Assembly (NCBI GenBank): GCA_024742875.1
Contig: JANSXP010000036.1
Coordinates: forward strand, 1 to 64,000
Length of the DNA: 64,000 nucleotides
Source of the DNA: Planctomycetaceae bacterium
GTDB lineage: Bacteria > Planctomycetota > Planctomycetia > Planctomycetales > Planctomycetaceae
Direction: 5' to 3'
Shown here: piece after piece, positions 19,001-26,181 of the stretch
How positions within the stretch are numbered: position 1 is the first letter of the stretch
Layout of the letters: each line of letters begins with the position of its first letter
Notes under the pieces: model-generated
The model's database searches: none
What the model saw: only the letters and a program-made list of their open reading frames with translations
What the model was told of the DNA's origin: nothing
Made by a program: the position numbers and the translations under genes

Positions 19001-22000
19001 ACCGTTTCAAACGACGGACGTGGCGGGTTGGGGTAGGGAATCGGGATTGTATCCAGCAGCGTGCCGGCGGCATCGTATCGCAGCAGATCGGTACCTCGAG
19101 CGACCCAGTGATCGTCCGGACCGCTGTCGACGTTGCTGCGTGTGACCGTCACGGGCACCTGAATGGGCTGATCGTCAACGGGCTCGGCCACCTGATTGCC
19201 GGCAAGTGACACAGAGATGGTTTCGTGATCCAGTACGGTGATAAAACCAACAGCATTCACTTCACCGCCCACAGAAACCGACAGCTCGACAAACTGGTCA
19301 CCGTCCAGGAAGGCGTCGTCCACAATCTCCACGTCAAAGTCCACAAACTCCACACCGGCGGGAATGGTGATCGTGGACTGTGGGAAGGTCAGTTCTGATG
19401 TGTCGGAAGAACCCAGTTCCACAGTGATTTCTGTGGTGTCCGGCGTTCCTTCCGGTCGCGTGATGCGGCCGAAGCCAACCTGCAGACCGGCATTCTCCAG
19501 CACAGATGTTTCATTGAATGACAGCTCCACTGCCGGCGGCAGCGCGCCCGTCATTTCAAACGTGTACTGTCCCAGGTTGCCGTATTGTGCCGGGTCCTGC
19601 ACGACGGGGAAGCCCTGGAAGTTGGTCAGGTACTGGTTGGAGATCGCAACAAAGTAGTCGCCCACTTCCAGTGTCGGCAGGAAGATTTCCGCCGTGACGC
19701 TCGCGGGTGAGCCATCCGACAGAGCGGGCGCCTGAATGCCGCTGGAGGCGACCAGATCCGGCGTCGTGGTGCCGTTGTCACGGAACAGCTGCAGTACCGG
19801 GTCGAAGTTTGTTCCCGGATTGGTGGCTCCGGCGTAAACGGCTGTCAGGTCAATGCCCGAGACACTCAGTCGGACATTGGTCGACGGTCGGGCGCGGAAG
19901 CGGAACCAGTCCGCATCGTCGACATCATTCTGCTGAGCGTCAAACACGCGCCCAATGATGCCCCGTTCGTTGACGGGAGTGTTCAGGTCCAGAGGCGTTG
20001 CCTGGAAAACATTCTGGCCGTGGTCATCAGCACGGAATCGCACCAGGTTGCGCGGGCTGGTGATGATTTCAATGGGATCCTGCGGAGACGGGACAGAACC
20101 GTCAGACAGTCGCAGTGTGTCTCGCAGACTGGCGGACGAGTTGCCGCCGACAGGGCCCAGTGCCGGCTGACCGACCACCAGGCCGTTGGGCGCGTTTCCG
20201 GCAAATGTGAAAGCGGGTTCCACCCCAAAACTGTTGAGGATGATGCCGGTGGCGGCAGCGGCGATGTCTTTGTTGTTGCCCGCGACATCCGGAAACGCGA
20301 TGGCCACATTCTGGATGTTGGGATTGGCGAATGGCGCTACGTTGGGTGTCAGGTAGCCAGCACCCGGGCCGGTGTTGACGTCGGTGAGCCAGTCAATGAA
20401 ACCGGTACCCGTTGTGTTCAGTGGCGTATTGGCTGTGGACAGCCAGCTGCCGTCACCGCCAATGATGACCTGCAGTGCTTCCTGGTTAGGGAATGCGCTG
20501 ATTGGTGATGTGGTGATGTTGATGTTGAACGGGGCAAAGTCTTCGGCCACGCGGTCGCGAATTTCCTGAATGGCCACTTCTTCGGCCGCAGAGAACGTTG
20601 TTTTGTCTCCGTCCAGGTCAAACGGTGGCACATAGAAATTGTTGGCCACGCCGTCGGCACGATGACGGGAGATGGAATCTTCAGTGACCACACCGCCGTT
20701 GAAGTCCAGGTAGATGGTCTTCAGGTCCGGACCGGCGGCTGCCGGCAGGAACGAGCTGAGACCACGTGCGGCAAACGGGACGGGCACTTCAAATTCGGAT
20801 GTCACGCCACCGATCGAGACGCTGTACGCTCCAATGTTGCCATATTCGCCACCATTGCTGACGGCGATGAAGTAGATACCGGCCGGCAGGTTTGGCTCAA
20901 CGATTTGGGAACCCAGAGTGCCCAGGCCATTGCTCGTGATGGCACCGGTCAGCGCCACACCGTTGGCATCAAACAGCTGCACCGTGGGGTTCAGGTTGGC
21001 ACCCGGGTTGGTGACGCCGTTATTGGAGAACGCATTTCCCTGAGAGGAAATGCTGTTGGCCAGATCCAGATTGGCCTGCGCGGTGATGGTCGTCGTGCCG
21101 CCGGCCGTGCTGAACTGGAAGAAGTCGACATCGCCGTTGGCTTCGATGAATCCGCCGGCACCCGATGCGGCCAGAGAAATGGGTGAGGCAAACGTCAGCG
21201 AGTCACCATGATCGTCCGGGCGGACGGTGAAGGAATTCGTGTTGTTGGTGATGATGCTGATGTCATCCTGACCGCCCGCGTTTGACCAGGTGTCTCGCCA
21301 TCCTGGGGGAAACGCATTGTTGTCGTCGTTCACGATGGCCGATGCCTCGGGCGTGTCGCCGCGTGTGGGCTCGTCCAGTCCCAGTGCGATACCGATGGCT
21401 TCACTCGCGCTGTACGCCACGTCGCGTCCCAGCTGTCCGGGCCGCGTCACGGCGCCTTCAAAACGAGGATGGCTGGTAAAGTCCTGAGGGAATACGAAGA
21501 CGGTGTTGGACGAGTTGGTGGTGTCCGTAAAGCCGTCCTGAATGGCGTTGTTGAACGAACGCAGTGACCAGTCAGCCGGGTCCGAGCCGTTGGGGAAGGG
21601 GTTGCTGTCGCCGCCAATGGCCACGCGGATGGTGGTGCCCACGGCAAAGCTGTCGGGCTCTTCGGTGGTGACGGTCACGTTGTCAAACGGCGAGAAGTCT
21701 TCGGCCACGCGAAGGTAAATCTCTTCGATGACTTCGCGTTCCTGAATCGTCCAGTTGTTGCGATTGCCGTCCAGGTCAAATCGCGGACTGATGACGTCGA
21801 AGGTGCCTTCCCGACGCGCCTCCCAGGCGGCGCTGTCGTCGTTGTACAGGTCGAAATCCAGATAAATGCTGATCGGGGCGCCCGGGTTGCTGTCAAACAG
21901 GTCCGGGTTCGTCAGCAGCAGGCGTTGCTCGAGCGACTCTGAGTTGTGGGGTGTTTGGGATTCGGTTCGGCGGGACTTCCGAGTGATATTGCGGGATTTC

Positions 22001-22035
22001 CGGAAGTTGGACAGCAGGGATTTCAGAACCGTCAT
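13021..22035 (-). CDS. Giant secreted multidomain protein (3004 residues)
   Basis: The ATG at 22035 has GAGGAT seven bases upstream. The N-terminus is basic and carries LEQRLLL (35-41), an LEPR-type motif known from large exported planctomycete proteins. Order, approximate: metalloprotease-like domain 56-228; PPC-like domain 268-410; second metalloprotease-like domain 438-608; second PPC-like 665-825; Calx-beta 830-920; a Calx-beta interrupted by a propeller-like region (970-1530); a Calx-beta interrupted by two proprotein-convertase P-like domains (1684-1806, 1817-1940); three or four more Calx-beta repeats to about 2320; four FN3-like repeats to about 2895, the first interrupted by a 180-residue jelly-roll-like domain (2390-2572). 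The C-terminus is a hydrophobic stretch plus basic tail (AVLGLGLGLAVARPRRRS), as in sorting signals. Both protease-like domains lack HExxH. Likely cell surface or extracellular; function unknown. Confidence 0.88.
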   Translation of the reverse strand: MTVLKSLLSNFRKSRNITRKSRRTESQTPHNSESLEQRLLLTNPDLFDSNPGAPISIYLDFDLYNDDSAAWEARREGTFDVISPRFDLDGNRNNWTIQEREVIEEIYLRVAEDFSPFDNVTVTTEEPDSFAVGTTIRVAIGGDSNPFPNGSDPADWSLRSFNNAIQDGFTDTTNSSNTVFVFPQDFTSHPRFEGAVTRPGQLGRDVAYSASEAIGIALGLDEPTRGDTPEASAIVNDDNNAFPPGWRDTWSNAGGQDDISIITNNTNSFTVRPDDHGDSLTFASPISLAASGAGGFIEANGDVDFFQFSTAGGTTTITAQANLDLANSISSQGNAFSNNGVTNPGANLNPTVQLFDANGVALTGAITSNGLGTLGSQIVEPNLPAGIYFIAVSNGGEYGNIGAYSVSIGGVTSEFEVPVPFAARGLSSFLPAAAGPDLKTIYLDFNGGVVTEDSISRHRADGVANNFYVPPFDLDGDKTTFSAAEEVAIQEIRDRVAEDFAPFNINITTSPISAFPNQEALQVIIGGDGSWLSTANTPLNTTGTGFIDWLTDVNTGPGAGYLTPNVAPFANPNIQNVAIAFPDVAGNNKDIAAAATGIILNSFGVEPAFTFAGNAPNGLVVGQPALGPVGGNSSASLRDTLRLSDGSVPSPQDPIEIITSPRNLVRFRADDHGQNVFQATPLDLNTPVNERGIIGRVFDAQQNDVDDADWFRFRARPSTNVRLSVSGIDLTAVYAGATNPGTNFDPVLQLFRDNGTTTPDLVASSGIQAPALSDGSPASVTAEIFLPTLEVGDYFVAISNQYLTNFQGFPVVQDPAQYGNLGQYTFEMTGALPPAVELSFNETSVLENAGLQVGFGRITRPEGTPDTTEITVELGSSDTSELTFPQSTITIPAGVEFVDFDVEIVDDAFLDGDQFVELSVSVGGEVNAVGFITVLDHETISVSLAGNQVAEPVDDQPIQVPVTVTRSNVDSGPDDHWVARGTDLLRYDAAGTLLDTIPIPYPNPPRPSFETVHDIQVLDDGRVAVFNGTVDGFLAVYNPSSTDPNPANHWLLQPFADPSDRINASGTDPSTGGVTSIGNYVFVTDLDDGDGQRGLLRFDMSSPTNDPVRFGQAAVGSRLFTINGNELQEINSQTGELIKSIPVPPPTVGQRQTITVAFDGEALWVLTDISTNQGGFFFDYFESELLKIDPDSEMVLERHALPGLSSNAAKGMTILNNRIYINDPTGVGVFSEYVIKGYDPVTRQFVGNQIALTTLNGLFVDPALGAIQADNIADGRLLVLGMPKNTPTFFTDANIYEINLANGQATQVPGALVQQDIGILSFGTNGITAIADATVGTTTHDHVIYVNGDPQGIQLFDRDGNRLDNNPATGPIDLLDNGGYSFNQDIGGGDVPGVITADQNFRDVAVGLHDGLLYGLFETGLGVAVYNPETLAQLATIDLDAAVNTLSIGVDGTMYGGANGGIIRVFDPVGQTQAIYNTGLGHIVDVETNVSLAFLASDVNGQVISGSLEDLAAGTLASLENTGDVSFISFARNPDLPSGDLFVTLTSSDLTEIGIPAASQTVVIPAGQQSITVMVDVLPDALLDGTQLVTLVGSADHYISESPVISVIDSEEVGIETSVPLDPTTMNPTLFENDLPYPSAIRVFRTDLDGPYTEEAFTRATASGQKPAARPVFSTPITDNGVTTSTIEIPAQRSSITDLNVTLNIEHANPADLTAVLISPAGTRVPLFTNPTITGTSLTETTFDDEASRSLENDSSVAPYTGIYRPQGSLSDFDEQNPSGQWTLELTDNATGNTGVLLDWSLDIQTPSAPLAIVDRDVTLSEIVIPAQNSIITDLNVTITLQHSFIPDLDVFLVSPQGTRVELFTDLGSNESSMTNTIFDDEAATRIVDGSSPYTGRFIPEELLSKLDGENPSGRWTLEISDDNITDSGVLLDWALDIETLGLAPATVTVVSNDPSEILLSFGNQVGQASVDVTFPAATSELFVDLIPQDDQIVDGTQQVSVTATNVSLPGFNNGSTTIDVLDVETLTLAVSASQVSEAAGSGALIGTVTRSDSTRATPLVVTLMSTDTSELAVPTTVVIPPMESSATFLIDAVDDFELDGDQTGIQILATAPGYVDDASEDITVTDEEPRLSLSTFANPSFEDDGNIDFFVTRLDANDLTSPQEVALTSSDPSALTVPATVTIPANQLSVSFVATALSDDVVDGTQIVTITADDPDTLTPTVSGDTFDLTILDSEAVIITVAAGDESFVETAGTTVEATVSLSALIPNQDVVVTLTNSDLTEISIPAQVVIPAGETSATFTISSVDDDRVDRAQMVSITGSATSYLDGVLDLTVLDHEPPVSLSPVNVTPDSTPALQWGAVDGATRYDLWVNDVSRNIVQLYRLENFAASAPLFTDNFESGSFATEGWTNDGATIDDVALNEQNGSLSARLNGDPASGDSLISPTFDLSSSAAIWGGEEPSGVQLRYSFQQTGGGESPGNGEDLVISYRNAAGQWIVVERQNGSGEDMTVFEDSTIFLPADALHANFAFRFQSIGKSTQPNIDGEEVPGIYDDWFIDNVELARLEQFVPPQEMGVGIYRYWVRAYDSLEQPGFWSAGNTFRVTTPPVFINPVNGAGASSTPPTLSWSTVVDSNYDLWVNDITRGVSQVIREVNLDTTSFATLTAGLLGGTYKAWVRATAPDGFNGDWSAPVTFSILGSPTGLRPTGSTFDRTPELGWNEVEGADRYYVWLNRRLPGGGSEIVLRDQFVNGTTRIPPQDLVNGNYTFWVRAIAADGTQSVWSAPTSFTVGGRPVVTDPASGSTIAAGSTITFTGIDQAARYEIWINRIDIPQSRAVYDPNVLTTSFDLPAGIAVGDYRIWIRAVSEMGEFSAWSVPVDFSIAAEGADTDLSIDGPEIQLASAPADRIFHDTFVVTGVAEPEQMMVAAAAPAQPVSPAEQPVELPAEDERELDSVMTEWAVGELATENLSEESNDQAASAAVLGLGLGLAVARPRRRSLRKDEQS

Positions 22036-22514
22036 TGATTAATCCTCATGATCGCCGGCCAGATCGTTGGTCGGCAATGAAGCCATTCGCTGCAGAAAAA
22101 TGAATAAAGACAGCAATTCGCCGCTATATGAACTGAACGGAATACGTGAATCCAGATTCTTTCTGGAACGCCTCACCGAATGAGCCAAAACAGGCCGCAA
22201 AAAGCAGCTAATCGTCGCAGACCGCACAGAACGCCCCCCAGAATCCGGAGATCCCGAACGACAGAGGCGCGGCCATTCGTGTTACGACGGCAAAGTCGCT
22301 GCGACCCAACACATTAGAACTGTTCGTGTGTTCAGTGTTCGTGCGGATTCGTCGCCAAATCGCGACGCCACCCGGAGGGTTCCCCTGCCGGGGAAAATTC
22401 GTCCGTGAAGTGTCGGTTTTGCGAACTATGGGCCGGCCAGCAACACTCGTGGAAGACGATTAACGGTCACCACGGAAAGCCGGAGGATGTCGTCAGTGCG
22501 TGGACGACGATTTG
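22036..22514. other. Upstream region of the giant gene
   Basis: A 479-base stretch. A small hairpin, TTCCCC (22380-22385) and GGGGAA (22390-22395), lacks a T run. TGTTCGTG is repeated at 22321-22328 and 22336-22343. The promoter of the giant gene must lie here, but I cannot point to it with confidence. No further gene seen. Confidence 0.45.
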
Positions 22515-22682
22515 TCAGCCATTTTCCCGAAGTTTGGTGCCGATCGCGAACAGCACGATTCCCACCAGCAGGCTGGCGGGCATGACAATCAGGCGAAAGC
22601 CGAACGTCAGCTGGAAGTAAATCAGCGTGGGCAGTACGGCCAGCACGAACAACTGCAGGCCTGTTCCGATGGTTTGTCGCAT
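22515..22682 (-). CDS. Small two-helix membrane protein (55 residues)
   Basis: The frame runs from the ATG at 22682 to TGA at 22515. The translation begins MRQTIGTGLQLFVLAVLPTL and ends GTKLRENG. Two hydrophobic segments (about 8-25 and 30-49) are separated by FGFRL, predicting an inner-membrane hairpin. The composition differs sharply from random shadow frames, and similar small proteins occur in planctomycetes to my recollection. Function unknown. It is flanked by the cupredoxin-like gene, which ends in a terminator, and the giant gene, all on the minus strand. Confidence 0.65.
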   Translation of the reverse strand: MRQTIGTGLQLFVLAVLPTLIYFQLTFGFRLIVMPASLLVGIVLFAIGTKLRENG

Positions 22683-22785
22683 AGCGGTATTCTCATCCGA
22701 GCGGATTCAGGCCACGACGGTTCCGGGAGCACAAATGTACGGAATACGAGGATGACGGTCCCGAAAAATCTATAGAACCCTATAG

Positions 22786-22817
22786 AAAAAGCCTCCTGCC
22801 GCTGGGCGACAGAAGGC
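22786..22817 (-). terminator. Terminator downstream of the cupredoxin-like gene
   Basis: On the minus strand GCCTTCTGTCGC pairs with the complementary arm ending GGAGGC in a 12-pair stem with one or two G-T pairs, loop of three bases, followed by TTTTTC. Positions 22791-22817 form the stem and 22786-22790 the T run. Confidence 0.88.
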
Positions 22818-22863
22818 CTTGATCCTAACGCAAACGCTCACGCAGGCAATGCGTGGCGGCGAC

Positions 22864-23622
22864 TTACTCTTCAGGGAATTCGCTCAGCTTGTAGGAAATC
22901 GGCTGCAGCTCGTTGTCGCCCGCTTTCACAGTGACTTTGAATTTGCGATCCAGATAACCCTTGCGTTCGTGCCACAGTCGGAACTCGTGATCACCGACAG
23001 GCAGGTTCTTGATTTCAAATTCGCCCTTTTCATTGGTGGCGGCCGCATAGGGATGATCGAGGACCAACCAGTAAGCCATCATCCATGGGTGATAGTCGCA
23101 TTTGACCTGATGCGGCAGCGACTCTCGCGTGTTGGTGGCCACTGCGACCCCCGCCCCTTTGGCCGTGTTGGGAGCCACCAGAATATTGACGGCCTGATTA
23201 CGCAGCGGGTAGGTGTGAGTATTGTGGGCGACGCTGTCTGAGTTCAGCACTTCCACCGTCTGACCGGCCTGGACGACCAGAGCGTGGGGCTTAAACACAC
23301 AGTTTTTCTGATCAAAGATGACTTTGGGATCCGGCGTTTTGGCATCCGGATGAACGGACTTGGGCTTCTTGTACAGGTAGATAAAGATGTTGGCGATGCC
23401 CTTGGTGTCTTTGTCGATCACCAGATCCTGCTTGTAAACATCGACGGCAGCACACACAGCCGCATCTTTGATGTTGGCGCCTTTGGCATTCTGCAGGACG
23501 GGTGCCGGGACGTCGCCGTCCAGCACGATTTTGCCTTTGATAGTGCCCCAGTCGTCCGCCTGGGCGGTGGCCGCCAGCAGCAGCGCGGTGACGCACAGGG
23601 CGGAGGTGAACTGTCGTTTCAT
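22864..23622 (-). CDS. Secreted cupredoxin-like protein
   Basis: 252 residues with a clear signal peptide (1-22, ending TAQA before DDWG). After an N-terminal beta segment (WGTIKGKIVLDGDVP), residues about 105-190 resemble a blue-copper fold: NSDSVAHNTHTYP and VKCDYHPWMMAYWLVLDHP supply His, Cys, His and Met residues in a plastocyanin-like order. The final 60 residues (NEKGEFEIKNLPVGDHEFRLWH) look like a carboxypeptidase regulatory-like beta sandwich. The product is probably periplasmic; electron transfer or copper binding is inferred from motif only. It is monocistronic, with its own terminator, and divergent from the ComM-type gene. Confidence 0.75.
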   Translation of the reverse strand: MKRQFTSALCVTALLLAATAQADDWGTIKGKIVLDGDVPAPVLQNAKGANIKDAAVCAAVDVYKQDLVIDKDTKGIANIFIYLYKKPKSVHPDAKTPDPKVIFDQKNCVFKPHALVVQAGQTVEVLNSDSVAHNTHTYPLRNQAVNILVAPNTAKGAGVAVATNTRESLPHQVKCDYHPWMMAYWLVLDHPYAAATNEKGEFEIKNLPVGDHEFRLWHERKGYLDRKFKVTVKAGDNELQPISYKLSEFPEE

Positions 23623-23930
23623 GACCTGACCTTCTTCAAGAATTGTGAATGAGTCGCAGCGATCCGGCAGGGGGGCGTGGGAACGCAGGCTGGACCCGGT
23701 GCGACCGGCGGGAGTGTTCTACTCCATTTTATGACCGAACTGACCGAAGTCGACGCATCCGTCCGCTGATTCCCGGGAATCCCGTACGCAATTGTCACAG
23801 GTGACAACGCTTTTTCCTCGCTATTGCCCGTAACCGGCCCCCAAAACGCGTCTCTCAATGTGGCACAACCGCAGGCAGATTGATTAACTAACGGTCCACC
23901 ATCTGATGCACACTTATTGACTACCACCTA
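23623..23930. other. Divergent region, cupredoxin-like gene / yifB
   Basis: A 308-base stretch containing two perfect palindromes, listed next. No gene is apparent. Confidence 0.5.
23768..23807. promoter_or_regulatory. Two perfect palindromes in a divergent promoter region
   Basis: GATTCCCGGGAATC at 23768-23781 is a 14-base palindrome. TTGTCACAGGTGACAA at 23792-23807 is a 7+7 inverted repeat with a two-base centre. They are separated by ten bases and could be operator sites for dimeric regulators of either neighbouring gene. The regulator is unknown. Confidence 0.45.
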
Positions 23931-25469
23931 ATGCTCTCGCGACTTGCCACGTTCACACTTCTGGGGATCGAAGCGAAATCTGTTGAGGTGGAAGTCGACA
24001 TTTCGCCGGGCGCTTTGCCAAAGACCATCCTTGTGGGACTGGCCGAGGCGGCCGTGCGAGAGAGCACGCATCGGATCGAACGCGCCCTGGTCAACAGCGG
24101 CTATTCGCGGCCGGTTGATCGCGTTGTCATCAACCTGTCGCCGGCCGATCTGCCGAAGGACGCCGCGGCCCTCGATCTGCCCATTGCGCTGGGGCTGCTG
24201 ATTGCCGATGGGCAGGTGGAGCCTGACTCAGAAGTGGATGCGGTGTACATCGGAGAACTGGCGCTGGATGGCACACTGCGACCTATACGCGGGGCACTGT
24301 CGATGGCTATCGCGGCCCGTGATGCCGGCCGCAGATACATCGTCGTGCCGGCCGCCAACGCGCGGGAGGCGGCAGTGGTTGAAGGGATCGACGTCATTTC
24401 TGTGGGTGTGCTCGCGGAAGCCGTTGGGTTTCTCACGTCGCAACTGCCGCTGGATCCGGTGGCCTTCAGCTGGGAATCCGCACGCACCAGTTTCGGGCAG
24501 TACGATGTGGATTATGTGGATGTGAAGGGCCAGGAAATGGCCAAGCGGGCACTAACAGTAGCCGCCGCGGGGCGCCATCACATCATGATGATTGGCAGTC
24601 CGGGCACCGGAAAAACACTGCTCTCACAACGGTTGGGTTCCATTCTGCCCGAGCTGGAACCGGAGGAAAGCCTGGAGACCACGCAGATCTACAGCGCCGT
24701 CGGTCGGCTGGAACCCGGTCAGCCGCTGCTGCTCACACGGCCGTTTCGAGCGCCTCACCACACCATCAGTGAGGCGGGGTTGGTGGGTGGCGGCAGCACG
24801 CCAGGACCGGGAGAAATCAGTCTGGCCCACCATGGGATCTTGTTTCTGGACGAGCTGCCGGAGTTCAATCGGCGGACGCTGGAGGTGCTGCGGCAGCCAC
24901 TGGAAGACCAGTGCGTGACGATTTCGCGGGCGATGGGCAGCGTTACGTTTCCTGCCAATCTGATGCTGGTCGCCGCCATGAATCCCTGTCCATGCGGGTT
25001 TCGGGGAGATCCCAAGAAGCAGTGTTCCTGCACGCCGATGCAGGTCGAACGCTATTTGGGTCGCATCAGCGGGCCTCTGCTCGATCGCATCGACATTCAC
25101 ATCGAGGTGCCACCGGTGCCGTTTCGGGAACTGTCCGATGCCACGCCCGGGACGTCGAGTGCCGAAATGCGGGAACTGGTGGTGCGAGCGCGGGAACATC
25201 AGGTGAACCGTTTTCAGGGTCGGAAGACGAGGGTGAACGGAAAGATGAAGCCCCCGGAAATCCGCAAATTCTGCAAGTTGGTCCCGGCCGCGGAGGAGTT
25301 ACTCCGGGCCGCCATGGAAGAAATGGGGCTTTCCGCGCGGGCCCACGACAAAATCCTTCGAATTGGCCGCACAATTGCCGATTTGGCCCACAGCGAACAG
25401 ATTTGCGAAGAGCATCTCAGCGAAGCCATCAACTATCGCACGCTGGACCGCAATTACTGGCAGCAATAA
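23931..25469 (+). CDS. YifB/ComM family Mg-chelatase-like AAA ATPase
   Basis: 512 residues. The N-terminal ChlI-like domain shows GALPKTILVGLAEAAVRES and VINLSPADLPKDAAALDLP. The AAA+ core has Walker A GSPGTGKT (about 222-229), PHHTISEAGLVGG, Walker B ILFLDELPEF and a cysteine cluster (AMNPCPCG, then QCSC). The C-terminal helical domain ends the protein with HLSEAINYRTLDRNYW. In Vibrio and Haemophilus the homologue ComM promotes branch migration during natural transformation. No other competence gene is in view. It starts with ATG at 23931. Confidence 0.93.
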   Translation: MLSRLATFTLLGIEAKSVEVEVDISPGALPKTILVGLAEAAVRESTHRIERALVNSGYSRPVDRVVINLSPADLPKDAAALDLPIALGLLIADGQVEPDSEVDAVYIGELALDGTLRPIRGALSMAIAARDAGRRYIVVPAANAREAAVVEGIDVISVGVLAEAVGFLTSQLPLDPVAFSWESARTSFGQYDVDYVDVKGQEMAKRALTVAAAGRHHIMMIGSPGTGKTLLSQRLGSILPELEPEESLETTQIYSAVGRLEPGQPLLLTRPFRAPHHTISEAGLVGGGSTPGPGEISLAHHGILFLDELPEFNRRTLEVLRQPLEDQCVTISRAMGSVTFPANLMLVAAMNPCPCGFRGDPKKQCSCTPMQVERYLGRISGPLLDRIDIHIEVPPVPFRELSDATPGTSSAEMRELVVRAREHQVNRFQGRKTRVNGKMKPPEIRKFCKLVPAAEELLRAAMEEMGLSARAHDKILRIGRTIADLAHSEQICEEHLSEAINYRTLDRNYWQQ

Positions 25470-25668
25470 CCGGGTCGGATTGGCAGCCTGCTCTCACCCA
25501 CCGGATGTGCCTTGCGAATCGGTCGGGCGAAACCGAGTTTTGGCCCGTTTTTTCGGGATGAAACCGCTAAGTCTGGCTCAGAGTCGAATTGACTTGATGG
25601 GCGCGAACGGTATCCTACCCGATTCGATCCCTCCCGGATGTATTTGAAATTCGAAAGATATTGGTCAC

Positions 25669-25839
25669 ATGGGACGCGTTGAACGACAGAGAGAACTTGC
25701 CCGACGCCGCAAACGCCGTGTTCAGCTGAAGAAGCTGCGTATCAAGCACGCCGCCGCGACCTCAGAAACTGAGAAAGCGGAAGTGCTGGCGAAAGCTCGT
25801 CGCATGAGTCCGTTTGTCGAATTCGAAGCCGCCAACTAG
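25669..25839 (+). CDS. Small basic/charged protein (56 residues), DUF6800-like
   Basis: The ATG at 25669 leads to a 56-residue protein starting MGRVERQRELARRRKRRVQL and ending SPFVEFEAAN. It is strongly basic in the first 26 residues, then helical and Ala/Glu-rich. I recall short planctomycete proteins of this pattern grouped as DUF6800, but this is memory, not a search. It is followed by a clear terminator at 25869-25898, supporting a real transcription unit. Function unknown; RNA or ribosome association would fit its charge but is a guess. Confidence 0.75.
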   Translation: MGRVERQRELARRRKRRVQLKKLRIKHAAATSETEKAEVLAKARRMSPFVEFEAAN

Positions 25840-25868
25840 CCGTTGCGGTTTGGAAATATCGAGCAGCC

Positions 25869-25898
25869 AACGACGAGGGCCAGTGCACTCGTCGTTTT
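25869..25898 (+). terminator. Terminator after the 56-residue gene
   Basis: AACGACGAG (25869-25877) pairs perfectly with CTCGTCGTT (25888-25896) around a ten-base loop, and a T4 run at 25895-25898 follows. It lies 30 bases after the stop codon. Confidence 0.8.
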
Positions 25899-26035
25899 GT
25901 TATGCGCACGCATCGGCCCGTCTCTGCTGCGTCTGACTCATTCAGCGGTCGTCCGACAGAGCCTCCACCAGGTCGGCATGCGGACGATCGGCCTGGCGCC
26001 TCAGGGTTGGACGCCGGATCTGTTGTGCCCGAGCC

Positions 26036-26058
26036 CATTGGCATTCATGATGCCAATG
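26036..26058 (+). promoter_or_regulatory. Perfect hairpin upstream of the transsulfuration gene
   Basis: CATTGGCAT (26036-26044) and ATGCCAATG (26050-26058) are exact inverted repeats with a five-base TCATG loop, 123 bases before the start codon. No T run follows. It may be an operator or leader hairpin. Confidence 0.4.
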
Positions 26059-26181
26059 AGGCCACAAATCCTGACGCCACAGTGGTGAACCTGTCCACCG
26101 CGATCCCTGTCTGCGCGTGAGCAGGGCCCACCTGCTCTGAGACTCCGTCTGTCATCTTCCCAAGCACGAAATCTGCCTGGC

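Larger units (their letters stand above)
25840..26181. other. Leader region of the cystathionine gamma-synthase-type gene
   Basis: A 342-base stretch holding the terminator of the 56-residue gene (25869-25898) and a 9-bp perfect hairpin (26036-26058). I do not see a recognisable SAM or cobalamin riboswitch core. Confidence 0.5.
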
